A stretch of 39,656 nt of DNA from Rhodospirillales bacterium. Lineage in GTDB: Bacteria; Pseudomonadota; Alphaproteobacteria; CACIAM-22H2. Positions within the stretch are counted from its first letter, which is position 1, and the number at the start of each line of letters is the position of its first letter. A program made the translations under genes and the position numbers. Below, piece after piece: positions 1 through 8,918 of the stretch. A model generated the notes under the pieces. That model was not told where the DNA came from. It worked only from the letters and a program-made list of their open reading frames with translations, and did not search any database. The stretch spans positions 1 to 39,656 of the forward strand of contig JAEUKX010000093.1 of assembly GCA_016794025.1 (NCBI GenBank). Reading direction: 5' to 3'.

Positions 1-1220
1 CCGACGGCTTCGCGATCTCGCGCCGCCTCGCCCAGCTCGTCGCCGATACGCCCCAGCTCAAGGACTTCCCTGCCGCGCGCGAGTATTTCTTCGATGCCGA
101 CGGGAATCCGAAGGCGGCCGGCACGCGCCTTGCGAACCCGCAGCTTGCCGAGACGCTGCGCATCATCGCAAACGGCAGCGCGCCGGCCTTCTACACGGGC
201 GGTCTTGCCCGCGCGATGGTGCGCGCCGTCGCCGAGAACGGCACGCCCGGCCCTCTGTCCATCGACGACCTCAAGAACTACCGCCCGGCGAAGCGCGAGC
301 CCGTGTGCGCGATCTACCGCGTCTACCGGGTCTGCGGCATGGGGCCGCCTTCGTCCGGCGGCATCGCCGTCGCCCAGATCCTCGGGATGGTCGAGCGCTT
401 CGACCTGCGCCAGACTTCGCCGAATTCCCTGCCCGCGATCCACACGCTGCTCGAGGCGGAGCGGCTCGCCTTCGCCGACCGCGGCCGCTACGTCGCCGAC
501 GGCGATTTCGAGCAGGTGCCTGTAGCACGGCTGCTCGACCGCAAGTATCTCGCGGCCCGTTCGCGGCTCATCAGCGCGGAGCGGAGCATGGGCAAGGCCG
601 AACCCGGCCGCATCCAGCGCGCGGCCCTGCGCGCGCCGGACACGGCCAGCGAGATTCCCGCGACCACGCACATGGTCGTCGTGGACGCCGCCGGCAACGC
701 GGTGTCGATGACGTCCTCGATCGAGCGGGCGTTCGGCAGCTACGTCTTCGTGCGCGGGTTCCTGCTCAACAACCACATGACCGATTTCGCGCTGCGGCCG
801 ACCGACGGCGAGATTCCCAACATCAACCGCATTGAGCCCGGCAAGCGGCCGCGCAGTTCCATGTCGCCGACGATCGTGCTGGACCGCGAGGGGCGGCTTG
901 TCCTCGCCATCGGCTCGCCGGGCGGCCCGCGGATCATCCCCTATGTCGCGCAGGCCATCGTGGGCGTGCTCGACTGGGGTCTCGACGTGCAAAAAGCCGT
1001 CGCCCTTCCCCACGCCGTCAATCTCAACGGCGTCAGCGAGCTCGAGCGCGATACGCCGCTTGTCTCGCTCGCCGGCGAACTCAAGGCGCTGGGCCACGAG
1101 GTGGCGATCTTGCCCGAGACCAGCGGCCTGCACGCCATCCAGGTCGTGCGCCGGCAGGGCCGAGCGATGCTTCTGGGCGGCGCCGACCCGCGGCGCGAGG
1201 GCGAAGCGCTGGGCGACTGA
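1..1220 (+). CDS. ggt: Gamma-glutamyltransferase, C-terminal part (5' end outside window)
   Basis: The reading frame is open from base 3, so the gene enters from the left. This is an Ntn-hydrolase that cleaves the gamma-glutamyl bond of glutathione and transfers or hydrolyses the glutamyl group, normally in the periplasm. Seen: the large-subunit end, including PPSSGGIA near base 351; the autoprocessing site TTHMVVVDAAGNAVSMTSS, whose first Thr (codon 663-665) should be the catalytic nucleophile and small-subunit N terminus; and the GSPGG loop near base 916 that forms the oxyanion site. The small subunit of about 185 residues has normal length. The export signal would lie outside the window. 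The next gene (rlmI-like) starts 47 nt downstream on the same strand. Family assignment is firm; physiological substrate is not shown by the sequence. Confidence 0.95.
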   Translation, partial: DGFAISRRLAQLVADTPQLKDFPAAREYFFDADGNPKAAGTRLANPQLAETLRIIANGSAPAFYTGGLARAMVRAVAENGTPGPLSIDDLKNYRPAKREPVCAIYRVYRVCGMGPPSSGGIAVAQILGMVERFDLRQTSPNSLPAIHTLLEAERLAFADRGRYVADGDFEQVPVARLLDRKYLAARSRLISAERSMGKAEPGRIQRAALRAPDTASEIPATTHMVVVDAAGNAVSMTSSIERAFGSYVFVRGFLLNNHMTDFALRPTDGEIPNINRIEPGKRPRSSMSPTIVLDREGRLVLAIGSPGGPRIIPYVAQAIVGVLDWGLDVQKAVALPHAVNLNGVSELERDTPLVSLAGELKALGHEVAILPETSGLHAIQVVRRQGRAMLLGGADPRREGEALGD

Positions 1221-1267
1221 CGGCCGCGCTTGCATTCCGGCGCGCGGGCGCGCAGTTTCCCGCCGCC

Positions 1268-2458
1268 ATGAAATCCGAACTCCCGACCGTCCGCCTCCAG
1301 CCCCAGCGCCACAAGCGCGCCCGCACCGGCTATCCGTGGATCTTCTCCAACGAGATCCAGATGGACAATGCCGCGAAGGCGCTGGCGCGCGGCGCGCTCG
1401 TGCAGCTTGCCGCAAGCCATGGCGAGCCGCTCGGCACGGCGTTCTTCAATCCGCACACGCTGATCGCCGCGCGGATCCTGGAGCGCGACCCTTCGCGTGC
1501 CGTCGACGAGGCGTGGTGCGCCGACCGGATCGCGGCGGCGCTGGCGCTGCGCGAGCGGCTTCATCCGGGCGGATACTATCGCCTTGTCCATGCCGAGGCA
1601 GACGGTCTGCCGGGCCTCGTGATCGACCGATACGGCGATACGCTCGTCGTGCAGCGCAACGCCGCCGGCATCGAGACGCTCTGGCCGCAGCTTTCCGCCG
1701 CGATCGATCGCGTCCTGTCGCCTTCCGCCATCGTGCTGCGCGACGATACCCCGGCGCGGGCACTCGAAGGGCTTGCGGACACGGTAAGCACCGTGCGCGG
1801 CAGCGTCGACGGGCCCATTCGCATTGCCGAGAACGACGCCGCCTTCTTCGCCGATGTCGCCGGCGGCCAGAAGACCGGCTGGTTCTACGACCAGCGCGAC
1901 AACCGGCGCGCCGTCGCCTCGGTTGCGGCAGGTGCACGCGTGCTCGACCTCTACACCTATGCGGGCGGCTTCGGCGTGCTGGCGGCGCGCAACGGCGCCA
2001 CGCAGGTCACGCTGGTCGACCGGTCGGACGGCGCGCTCGATCTGGCCCGGCAGGCCGCCGAGGCAAACGGCGTCGCGGCGAAATGCCGGTACGAGAAAGC
2101 GGAGGTCTTCGCCTTCCTGGAGCGGCTTGCCGGCGCCGGCGAGCGGTTCGACGTCGTCGTGGCCGATCCGCCGGCCTTTGCGAAGTCGCGCAAGGATGTT
2201 CCGACCGCGCTCAAGGGTTATCGCAAGCTTGCCCGGATGTCGGCCGGTCTCGTGGCGCCGCGCGGCTTCCTGTTCGCGGCCTCCTGCTCGCACAACGTGA
2301 CCGCGGAAAGCTTCCTCGAGGAGGTCGCGCGGGGCGTGCACGACGCCGGGCGCAGCGCACGCATCGTGCGCGTGGCCGGTGCCGCAGGCGACCATCCGCT
2401 GCACCCGCACCTGCCGGAAAGCGCCTATCTGAAGGCGCTTCTGATGGCGCTGGACTGA
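1268..2458 (+). CDS. rlmI: Class I rRNA large-subunit methyltransferase, RlmI family
   Basis: Predicted SAM-dependent 23S rRNA cytosine-C5 methyltransferase (RlmI/YccW type, C1962 in E. coli). The 396-residue length is normal for the family. Residues about 1-75 form the PUA RNA-binding domain (RHKRARTGYPWIFSNEI). The Rossmann methyltransferase domain follows: GWFYDQRDNR, the SAM loop LDLYTYAGGFGVLAARNGA, the acidic ribose-binding VDRSDGALD, the catalytic-loop DPPAFAKSR, and SCSH with the expected nucleophilic Cys. The ATG lies in a short 47-nt gap after ggt and may be cotranscribed with it. Its stop codon is one base from the stop of the convergent flavoprotein gene. The exact target base is inferred from the family. 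Confidence 0.9.
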   Translation: MKSELPTVRLQPQRHKRARTGYPWIFSNEIQMDNAAKALARGALVQLAASHGEPLGTAFFNPHTLIAARILERDPSRAVDEAWCADRIAAALALRERLHPGGYYRLVHAEADGLPGLVIDRYGDTLVVQRNAAGIETLWPQLSAAIDRVLSPSAIVLRDDTPARALEGLADTVSTVRGSVDGPIRIAENDAAFFADVAGGQKTGWFYDQRDNRRAVASVAAGARVLDLYTYAGGFGVLAARNGATQVTLVDRSDGALDLARQAAEANGVAAKCRYEKAEVFAFLERLAGAGERFDVVVADPPAFAKSRKDVPTALKGYRKLARMSAGLVAPRGFLFAASCSHNVTAESFLEEVARGVHDAGRSARIVRVAGAAGDHPLHPHLPESAYLKALLMALD

Positions 2459-2459
2459 T

Positions 2460-3893
2460 TCAGAACGGCAGGCGGAAAAGGAAGCGCACGATCCTGCGCG
2501 TGCGCGGCGAAAACAGTCGCGGCGCGAAGGCCGAACCGGCCGCACGCTTTCCCGCCTCGGACAGCGTCGGATAGGGCATCGTCAGACCGGCCATCTCCGA
2601 AAGCTTCGCGCCCCGCGCGACCGCCGAAATCCACGGCGCCAGCAGTTCGCCGGCATGCGCACCGACCAGCGTTGCCGCTATCACGCGCCCCCCGCGGTCG
2701 GCCAGCAGCTTGACGAAGCCTTGCGTCTCGCCCGTCGCGTGCGCGCGGTCGTTGTCGGCAAACGCCCATCGCACCGCGCGCGGCGCCTTGCCGCCGGCAC
2801 GCAGCTCATCTTCGGTCGGCCCGACCTGCGCAAGCTCCGGCGCGGTGAAAGTCACGCGCGGCACCGCACGCGCGTCGGCCTTCGCGGGGATCCGGAAGCA
2901 GAGATTGCGGATCGCGATTCCGGCATGCCATCCGGCAACATGCGTGAACTGCGGCGCGCCGGTCACGTCGCCCAGCGCAAGGACCCGCGGGTTGCTCGTG
3001 AACAGGCGTCGGTCGACGGTGATCCCGCGCGGGGTCCAGTCGACACCGGCGGCATCGAGACCGAGATCCTCGACATTCGGGCGGCGGCCTGTCGCGACGA
3101 GGACATGCGAGAATGCGATGGAATCTTCGCTGCCATCATTGCCGGCGACGACGGCGACATTCGCAACCGCGTGCTGCTCGAATCGGACGACCCGCGCATT
3201 CTCCCGCAATGTCACGCCGTCGGCCGCCAGCGCGCGGCGCACGACGGCTGCCGCCTCGCGGTCCTCGCGCGGCAGGATCTCGCCGACCTCGACGAGCGTG
3301 ACACGTGTGCCAAGGCGGGCATGTGCCTGTGCCAGCTCGCAGCCGATCGCCCCGCCGCCGACAACGAGCAGATGGTCGGGCCGCGCATCGAGATCGAAGA
3401 TGGTCTCGTTGGTGAGCGGTCCGACATCATCCAGTCCCGCGATCGGCGGCACGGCCGGGCGGCTGCCGGTCGCAATGGCGAAGCGCCTTGCCGAAATCCG
3501 GACATTGCCTGCCTCGATCGCGTCGGACGAGACAAAGCGCGCACGCGCTTCGATCACGCGGACGCCGAGCCCTTCGAAGCGCGCCACCGAATCGTTCGGG
3601 GCGATGGCCGCGATCGTCTGCCGGACATGGGCACGCACGGCAGCGTAGTCGACGTCGACAGGCGTGCGCAGCCGCACGCCGAATCGCTCGGCCGCCCGCA
3701 CGCCATGGGCGGCGGCGGCGGCAGCGATCAGCGCCTTGGACGGCACGCAGCCTGTATTGAGGCAGTCGCCGCCCATCCGATCCGCCTCGCACAGCACCAC
3801 CTTGAGCCCGAGCTGCGAAGCACCGGCCGCAAGCGTCAGGCCGGCCGAGCCGCCGCCGATCACGCACAGGTCCACCGTCAGTTGTTCGCTCAT
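2460..3893 (-). CDS. FAD-dependent pyridine nucleotide-disulfide oxidoreductase, lipoamide-dehydrogenase-like
   Basis: 477-residue flavoprotein of the class I disulfide reductase fold. N-terminal FAD motif CVIGGGSAGLT (residues 10-20), redox-active pair Cys44/Cys49 in GGDCLNTGCVPSK, a second dinucleotide motif VVGGGAIGCELA in mid-protein, the ALGDVTG FAD loop, and a C-terminal dimerisation domain. In dihydrolipoyl dehydrogenases the C terminus carries HPTLSE with the catalytic His. Here it reads PYPTLSEAG, a Tyr in place of His. There is no N-terminal heavy-metal domain or C-terminal Cys pair, so it is neither a standard Lpd nor MerA despite the usual automatic name. The ATG overlaps the stop of the upstream TVP38-type gene by 4 nt (ATGA), so the two are translationally coupled. 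Substrate unknown. Confidence 0.9.
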   Translation of the reverse strand: MSEQLTVDLCVIGGGSAGLTLAAGASQLGLKVVLCEADRMGGDCLNTGCVPSKALIAAAAAAHGVRAAERFGVRLRTPVDVDYAAVRAHVRQTIAAIAPNDSVARFEGLGVRVIEARARFVSSDAIEAGNVRISARRFAIATGSRPAVPPIAGLDDVGPLTNETIFDLDARPDHLLVVGGGAIGCELAQAHARLGTRVTLVEVGEILPREDREAAAVVRRALAADGVTLRENARVVRFEQHAVANVAVVAGNDGSEDSIAFSHVLVATGRRPNVEDLGLDAAGVDWTPRGITVDRRLFTSNPRVLALGDVTGAPQFTHVAGWHAGIAIRNLCFRIPAKADARAVPRVTFTAPELAQVGPTEDELRAGGKAPRAVRWAFADNDRAHATGETQGFVKLLADRGGRVIAATLVGAHAGELLAPWISAVARGAKLSEMAGLTMPYPTLSEAGKRAAGSAFAPRLFSPRTRRIVRFLFRLPF

Positions 3894-4621
3894 CGATCCG
3901 ATCCCCCGGCGCGGCGGCCGAAAAACACGGGCAGCAGGGCCAGCACCGCGAGCGCCAGCAGCGGAAGCAGGACCGGCGGTGACAGCAGGACGCCGAGATC
4001 CGGGCGCTCGCCGCGGTCCAGAACAGCGCCGAGGCCGGCCCCGATCGAGGAAAACACGAATGTTCCGGGCATGATCCCGAAAAACGTGCCGATCGCATAG
4101 TCGCGCAACCGCATTCCGAAGAAGGCTGGCGCCAGATTGACCAGAAAGAACGGGAAAAGCGGCACGAGACGCAAGAACAGCAGATAGGATACGGCGTTGC
4201 GCGCAAACCGCGCCTCGAGCTTTGCAAGCCCTGGTCCGGCGCGCCGGCGCAGCGAGTCGCCAAGTGCCGTACGCGCGGCGAGGAAGACGAGGCAGGCGCC
4301 GGCCGTCGCGGCGCAGACCGCGAGCAGGCCGCCGACGGCCGTCCCGAACAGGAAGCCGCCGGTGACGGTCGCGACGGCGCCGCCCGGCAGCGAGCCGGCC
4401 ACGATCGCGGCGTAGACGACGAAATAGAGGCCCGCCGACGCCAACCGGTTGGCGTCGGCCCATGCCAGAAGAGCCGTCCGGTGCTCGGCGAGCACATCGA
4501 AACTCGCATAGTCGCGGAAGTCGCCCGCGAAAAAGAGCGCCACCACCGCGCCGAGAACGACGAGCGGAAGGAAGCGTTTCAACGAACGGGCGGGCATGCT
4601 GTCTGGCGTCGGCGATTCCAT
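3890..4621 (-). CDS. TVP38/TMEM64 (DedA-superfamily) membrane protein
   Basis: 243-residue polytopic inner-membrane protein. A first hydrophobic helix ([17 protein letters not shown], about residues 18-34) is followed by the SNARE-associated/VTT domain: [18 protein letters not shown] and, later, [21 protein letters not shown] and [19 protein letters not shown], which are hallmarks of the family. A final C-terminal helix ends in a basic tail. DedA-superfamily members act in lipid scrambling or undecaprenyl-phosphate recycling; this clade's substrate is unsettled. The ATG was chosen because GGAAG lies just upstream and the extended frame upstream has no domain. It is coupled to the flavoprotein by a 4-nt overlap, a gene pairing seen in other bacteria, which suggests a membrane-associated redox role. 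Confidence 0.88.
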   Translation of the reverse strand: MESPTPDSMPARSLKRFLPLVVLGAVVALFFAGDFRDYASFDVLAEHRTALLAWADANRLASAGLYFVVYAAIVAGSLPGGAVATVTGGFLFGTAVGGLLAVCAATAGACLVFLAARTALGDSLRRRAGPGLAKLEARFARNAVSYLLFLRLVPLFPFFLVNLAPAFFGMRLRDYAIGTFFGIMPGTFVFSSIGAGLGAVLDRGERPDLGVLLSPPVLLPLLALAVLALLPVFFGRRAGGSDR

Positions 4622-4717
4622 GGCTTCCGGCGTTTCGTCCCCGCGACCCCGGCAGGTTACGCGCCGCACCCGCAAAAACGCAATCAACCATCTGACAGAA
4701 AAAGGAAAATGGGTCGA

Positions 4718-4746
4718 TTGACGCAGCTTTGTCGGGTCTGTATAAC
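4718..4746 (+). promoter_or_regulatory. Sigma-70-type promoter of rpmH-rnpA operon
   Basis: TTGACG at 4718-4723, a 17-bp spacer and TATAAC at 4741-4746: the best consensus-like promoter in the window. The predicted start near 4753 leaves a leader of about 37 nt containing GGAG before the GTG start of rpmH. Confidence 0.8.
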
Positions 4747-4789
4747 CGCCGCTCGTTTTGCCGGATTGAATGGAATTGGAGAACTCGTC

Positions 4790-4924
4790 GTGAAGCGCAC
4801 TTACCAGCCCAGCAAGCTTGTCCGCAAGCGGCGGCACGGTTTCCGGTCGCGCATGGCGACGGTCGGGGGCCGCAAGGTCCTGCAGCGCCGCCGCGCGAAG
4901 GGCCGCAAGCGCCTGTCCGCCTAG
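4790..4924 (+). CDS. rpmH: 50S ribosomal protein L34
   Basis: 44-residue, very basic protein with the full family signature: [21 protein letters not shown] at the start, then [20 protein letters not shown]34 binds 23S rRNA domain III in the large subunit. The start is GTG at 4790, preceded by TTGGAG at a suitable distance. An upstream ATG in frame would add about 100 unrelated residues running across the promoter and is rejected. First gene of the rpmH-rnpA-yidD-yidC-engB operon, the classical bacterial arrangement that couples ribosome, RNase P and membrane-protein insertion. Confidence 0.98.
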   Translation: MKRTYQPSKLVRKRRHGFRSRMATVGGRKVLQRRRAKGRKRLSA

Positions 4925-4976
4925 CGCGGTCCCGGCGCGCCCCGCGATCGCCGGGCGGCGCCGGAAAGGATTGGAA

Positions 4977-5336
4977 ATGCCGATCGCGCTCGAGCGCCTA
5001 AAGAAGCGCAGCCAGTTTCTCGCGGTTGCGGCGACCCGCCGCAAGTGGGCCGCCGACGGGCTGGTGCTTCAGGCGCGCGCGCGCGAGGACGGCTCGGATC
5101 ACATCGGCATCGGCTTCACCGCGACAAAGAAGGTCGGCAATGCGGTCGTGCGCAATCGCGCGCGACGCCGCCTCAAGGAAGCCGCGCGCGTGGCGCTGCG
5201 CCGCGCGGGAACGGCCGGCTTCGACTACGTGGCGATCGCCCGTGCGGCAACACAGGCCATCCCCTTCGAGCGCCTGGTCGCCGACTTCGAGGCGGCGGCC
5301 CGCCGCCTTGCCCCACGCCCGGCGGTGACGCAATGA
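4977..5336 (+). CDS. rnpA: Ribonuclease P protein component
   Basis: 119-residue basic protein subunit of RNase P, which with the RnpB RNA matures the 5' end of tRNAs. Recognised by LKKRSQFLAV near the N terminus and the RNR signature in KKVGNAVVRNRARRRLKEA at about residues 48-66. The start at 4977 follows GGAAAGGA by about 8 nt. The longer frame upstream overlaps rpmH and carries no homology. The stop overlaps the ATG of yidD (ATGA), so translation of the two is probably coupled. Confidence 0.96.
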   Translation: MPIALERLKKRSQFLAVAATRRKWAADGLVLQARAREDGSDHIGIGFTATKKVGNAVVRNRARRRLKEAARVALRRAGTAGFDYVAIARAATQAIPFERLVADFEAAARRLAPRPAVTQ

Positions 5337-5572
5337 TCGCCCGCCTTCTCGACGCGCTCGTTGTCCTTTACCAATGGACGCTGCGCCCGGTCCTTGGCGC
5401 GAACTGCCGTTACCTGCCGAGCTGTTCGGACTATGCGCGCGAGGCGCTGGCCGGGCACGGCGCCCTTGCCGGTACGGCGCTGGCCGTCCGCCGCATCTGC
5501 CGCTGCCACCCGTGGGGTGGTTTCGGTTTCGACCCCGTGCCGCCGCGCCGCGGCGACCTTCCGCGTTTTTGA
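5333..5572 (+). CDS. yidD: Membrane protein insertion efficiency factor YidD
   Basis: 79-residue protein of the YidD family, which assists YidC-dependent insertion of inner-membrane proteins. Seen: an amphipathic N-terminal helix (IARLLDALVVLYQWTLRPVLG), the conserved CRYLPSCSDYAREA block with its cysteines, and the C-terminal CRCHPWGGFGFDPVP. The ATG overlaps the rnpA stop by 4 nt. yidC starts 15 nt after its stop. Length is normal for the family. Confidence 0.95.
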   Translation: MIARLLDALVVLYQWTLRPVLGANCRYLPSCSDYAREALAGHGALAGTALAVRRICRCHPWGGFGFDPVPPRRGDLPRF

Positions 5573-5587
5573 GATCGCGATACCCCC

Positions 5588-7336
5588 ATGCAGCAATTCG
5601 ACCAGAAGAACCTCATTCTCGCGATCGCCATCGCAGTGGCCATGGTGCTCGGCTTCGAGCTGCTGTGGAACCAGCCGCGCGTCGCCCAGCAGCGCGTGGA
5701 GGCGGAAAAGCGCGCCGCTACCGAGCAGACCCAGGCACCGGCTGCGACACCGGGCGTGCCTGCCGGCAAGGCGGCCGAGCTTGCAGCCCAGCCCAATCCC
5801 GATCGCCGCAGCGTCATCGCGCGCGACCAGCGCGTGAAGATCGAGACGCCGGCCACGGCCGGTTCGATCGCGTTGCGCGGCGCGCGCCTCGACGATCTGG
5901 TGCTCAAGAAGTACCGCGAAACGGTCGATCCGGAATCGCCGCCGGTCGTGCTGCTTTCGCCGCAGGGAACGACCCACCCCTATTTCGCCGACATGGGCTG
6001 GGTCGCGGCCTCCGGCAGTCCTGCCCTGCCTGGTCCCGACACGCTGTGGAGCGCCGACCGCGACACGCTTTCGCCCGGCAATCCCGTGACGCTCACGTGG
6101 GACAACGGCCAGGGCCTGCGCTTCGAGCGTCGCATCGCGATCGAGGACGAGTATTTCCTGCGCGTCGAGGAGACCGTCGCCAACACCGGCGCCGCGCCCG
6201 TCTCCCTGCTTGGCTATGCGCTTGCCAGCCGCGTCGGCACGCCGACGCTTGGCGGCTATTACATCCTGCACGAGGGCCCGATCGGCGTCGTCAAGGACGT
6301 GCTGAAGGAGCCCGCCTATCAGGACCTGCGCGAAAAGCGCGAGATCAAGGAAACCGCGAAGGGCGGCTGGCTGGGATTCGTCGACAAGTACTGGCTCGTC
6401 GCGCTTGTTCCCGACCAGAACGCCGAGACGACTTCGCGCTTCATGCATTCGGCCAACGGCGGCGTCGACCGCTACCAGGTCGACTATCTCGGCACGGCGC
6501 AGACCGTGGCGCCCGGCGCTTCGGCAAGGCAGTCGATGCGCGTCTTTGCCGGCGCCAAGGAAGTCCGCCTGCTCGACGCCTATGGAGACCGTTACGGCAT
6601 CCCGCTGTTCGACCGCGCGATCGATTTCGGCTGGTTCTACTTCCTGACCAAGCCGATGTTCCTGTCGCTGGAATGGCTGTACGGCAAGCTCGGCAATTTC
6701 GGCGTCGCGATCATCGTGCTGACGATCATCGTGAAGCTGCTGTTCTTCCCGCTCGCCAACAAGTCGTACAAGTCGATGGCGAAGATGAAGCAGCTCCAGC
6801 CCGAGATGGAGGCGCTGAAGGCGAAGTACGGCGACGATCGCCAGCGCATGTCGCAGGAGATGATGGAGCTCTACAAGAAATCGGGCGCCAACCCGCTTTC
6901 GGGCTGCCTGCCCATCGTCATCCAGATCCCGGTCTTCTTCTCGCTCTACAAGGTCCTTTTCGTCACGATCGAGATGCGGCACGCACCGTTCTTCGGCTGG
7001 GTGCAGGACCTGTCGGCACACGATCCGACGTCGGTCTTCAACCTGTTCGGCCTTGTTGCCTGGACGCCGCCCGCGTTCCTGCCCGCGCTCGGCATCTGGC
7101 CGCTGATCATGGGCGTGACGATGTTCCTCCAGCAGAAGCTGAACCCGCAGCCGGTCGACCCCGTGCAGGCCAAGATGTTCCTGGCGCTGCCCGTCGTGTT
7201 CACGTTCATGCTCGCCTCGTTCCCCGCAGGCCTCGTGATCTACTGGGCGGTCAACAATACGCTGTCTATCCTGCAGCAGTGGATCATCATGCGGCAGACG
7301 GGCGCGCACCCGCCGCACGCCAAGGCGAAGGCGTGA
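5588..7336 (+). CDS. yidC: Membrane protein insertase YidC/Oxa1, Gram-negative long form
   Basis: 582-residue insertase that works alone or with SecYEG. The N-terminal helix is at about residues 8-26 (LILAIAIAVAMVLGFELLW), followed by an Ala/Pro/Gln-rich linker and the large periplasmic beta-sandwich P1 domain (about 60-340). The conserved five-helix insertase core begins around FYFLTKPMFLSLEWLYG and continues through the cytoplasmic coiled hairpin (MKQLQPEMEALKAKYGDD) and SGCLPIVIQIPVFFSLY. The C terminus ends in a short basic tail (HAKAKA). The stop overlaps the GTG start of engB. Confidence 0.97.
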   Translation: MQQFDQKNLILAIAIAVAMVLGFELLWNQPRVAQQRVEAEKRAATEQTQAPAATPGVPAGKAAELAAQPNPDRRSVIARDQRVKIETPATAGSIALRGARLDDLVLKKYRETVDPESPPVVLLSPQGTTHPYFADMGWVAASGSPALPGPDTLWSADRDTLSPGNPVTLTWDNGQGLRFERRIAIEDEYFLRVEETVANTGAAPVSLLGYALASRVGTPTLGGYYILHEGPIGVVKDVLKEPAYQDLREKREIKETAKGGWLGFVDKYWLVALVPDQNAETTSRFMHSANGGVDRYQVDYLGTAQTVAPGASARQSMRVFAGAKEVRLLDAYGDRYGIPLFDRAIDFGWFYFLTKPMFLSLEWLYGKLGNFGVAIIVLTIIVKLLFFPLANKSYKSMAKMKQLQPEMEALKAKYGDDRQRMSQEMMELYKKSGANPLSGCLPIVIQIPVFFSLYKVLFVTIEMRHAPFFGWVQDLSAHDPTSVFNLFGLVAWTPPAFLPALGIWPLIMGVTMFLQQKLNPQPVDPVQAKMFLALPVVFTFMLASFPAGLVIYWAVNNTLSILQQWIIMRQTGAHPPHAKAKA

Positions 7337-7980
7337 GCGGCGGCGACGCCCCGACGCCCGAAGCGGTCGAGGCCGCGCGCAAGCTTTTCGTCGGCACTTG
7401 CGATTTCCTCGCCGGGGCGGCCACGCTTTCCGCGATCCCGCCGGCCCGGCTGCCCGAAGTGGCGCTTGCCGGCCGCTCGAACGTCGGCAAGTCGAGCCTG
7501 ATCAACGCGCTGGTCGGCCGCGGCCGGACCGCGCGCGTCTCCCGCCATCCCGGCCGCACGCAGCAGATCAATTTCTTCAGCCTGTCGAACCGTCTGTCGC
7601 TGGTCGACATGCCGGGTTACGGCTATGCGGCCGTGTCCAAGAAGACCAAGGCGAGCTGGAGCGACCTCATCGTGGGCTATCTCAAGGGCCGCCCGACGCT
7701 GCGCCGCACGCTTGTCCTCGTCGATTCGCGTCACGGCATCAAGGACAGCGACCGCGCGCTGTTCGACCTCCTCGACGAGGCGGCCGTCGCCTACCAGGTC
7801 GTGCTGACGAAGTGCGACGAACTGGGCGCATCCGGCCTCGCTCGTCGCGTGGAGGAGGTCACGAGCGAGATCTCGCGGCACGTTGCAGCCCATCCGGTCG
7901 TGATGCCGACATCCGCCGAAAAGGATGCCGGGATCGCGGAACTCCGCACCGAACTGGCCGCACTCGCGCGCGCGGCCTGA
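7333..7980 (+). CDS. engB: Ribosome biogenesis GTP-binding protein EngB/YihA/YsxC
   Basis: 215-residue TrmE-Era-EngA-EngB-family GTPase needed for late assembly of the 50S subunit. Visible G motifs: G1 GRSNVGKSSL (residues 48-57), G2 GRTQQ (74-78), G3 DMPGYGYA (92-99), G4 TKCD and G5 TSAEKDAGI. The GTG at 7333 overlaps the yidC stop (GTGA), the usual coupling in this operon, and gives a protein of family length. No in-frame ATG suits the N terminus. Confidence 0.95.
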   Translation: MSGGDAPTPEAVEAARKLFVGTCDFLAGAATLSAIPPARLPEVALAGRSNVGKSSLINALVGRGRTARVSRHPGRTQQINFFSLSNRLSLVDMPGYGYAAVSKKTKASWSDLIVGYLKGRPTLRRTLVLVDSRHGIKDSDRALFDLLDEAAVAYQVVLTKCDELGASGLARRVEEVTSEISRHVAAHPVVMPTSAEKDAGIAELRTELAALARAA

Positions 7981-8024
7981 AGGCGCTATAAACCGCCGGC
8001 ATCGCGACACCATCGGACGGTCCC

Positions 8025-8915
8025 ATGGAAGCCAACGACGACCCCCAGATCACGGCCCGCGTCCTTTCCGAGGCGCTGCCCTACATGCGCCGCTATGCCG
8101 GCCACACGGTCGTCGTGAAGTACGGCGGCCACGCGATGGGCGACGAGAAAGTGGCGAGCGACTTCGCGCGCGACGTCGTGCTCATGAAGCAGGTCGGCAT
8201 GAACCCGATCGTCGTGCACGGCGGCGGGCCGCAGATCGCGCAGATGCTCGAGCGGCTGAAGATCAAGAGCGACTTCGTCGACGGCCTGCGCGTGACCGAC
8301 GCCGCGACCGTCGAGATCGTGGAAATGGTGCTCTCCGGCACCATCAACAAGATGATTGTTGCCGCCATCAACCGGGCGGGCGGCCGCGCGGTCGGCCTTT
8401 CCGGCAAGGACGCGAACTTCCTGGTCGCCCGCAAGGTGACGCGCACGAAGAAGGATCCCGACTCGAACATCGAGCGTGTCCTCGATCTCGGCTTCGTGGG
8501 CGAACCGCACCGGATCGACCCGGATTTCCTCAACGGCTTCGCGAAGTCGGACATTATCCCCGTCGTGGCGCCCATCGGCGTGGGCGAAGCGGGCGAGACG
8601 TTCAACATCAATGCCGACACGGTCGCAGGCGCCGTCGCCGCGGCAATGAAGGCTTCGCGCCTGCTGCTGCTCACCGACGTCAAGGGCGTGCTCGACAAGC
8701 AGAAGAACCTGCTGCCCGAACTGACCGCAAAGCGCGTGCGCGAGCTGATTGCCGACGGCACGATTGCCGGCGGCATGATCCCGAAGGTGGAGACCTGCCT
8801 GCTTGCCGTCGACGGCGGCGTGGATGGCGCCATCATCCTCGACGGCCGCGTGCGCCACGCGATCCTGCTCGAGGTCTTTACCGACAAGGGCGTGGGCACG
8901 CTCATCCGGGGCTAG
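8025..8915 (+). CDS. argB: Acetylglutamate kinase
   Basis: 296 residues. Phosphorylates N-acetyl-L-glutamate, the second step of the acetylated arginine pathway, in the cytoplasm. Amino-acid-kinase fold: [10 protein letters not shown] (residues 32-41) with the phosphate-contacting Lys and Gly-rich loop, VVHGGGPQI (63-71), the substrate-binding FVDGLRVTD, and [21 protein letters not shown] near the nucleotide site. The long N-terminal helix (about 20 residues before the first strand) is of the type that allows hexameric, arginine-inhibited NAGK, so feedback inhibition is likely. Starts 44 nt after engB; conserved neighbourhood in Alphaproteobacteria. Confidence 0.97.
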   Translation: MEANDDPQITARVLSEALPYMRRYAGHTVVVKYGGHAMGDEKVASDFARDVVLMKQVGMNPIVVHGGGPQIAQMLERLKIKSDFVDGLRVTDAATVEIVEMVLSGTINKMIVAAINRAGGRAVGLSGKDANFLVARKVTRTKKDPDSNIERVLDLGFVGEPHRIDPDFLNGFAKSDIIPVVAPIGVGEAGETFNINADTVAGAVAAAMKASRLLLLTDVKGVLDKQKNLLPELTAKRVRELIADGTIAGGMIPKVETCLLAVDGGVDGAIILDGRVRHAILLEVFTDKGVGTLIRG

Positions 8916-8918
8916 CGC

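Noticed and set aside
941..2545. 534-codon minus-strand frame opposite ggt and rlmI
   Set aside because: Antisense shadow of two well-supported genes; no recognisable motifs.
2460..3893. Mercuric reductase or genuine dihydrolipoyl dehydrogenase
   Set aside because: No heavy-metal-associated domain, no C-terminal Cys pair, and the catalytic His of the HPTLSE motif is Tyr.
4481..4789. Upstream ATG start for rpmH
   Set aside because: Would extend L34 by 103 unrelated residues across the rpmH promoter; the GTG at 4790 gives the exact family length.
5225..7318. 697-codon minus-strand frame opposite yidC
   Set aside because: Antisense shadow rich in Arg/His/Asp; yidC on the other strand is certain.
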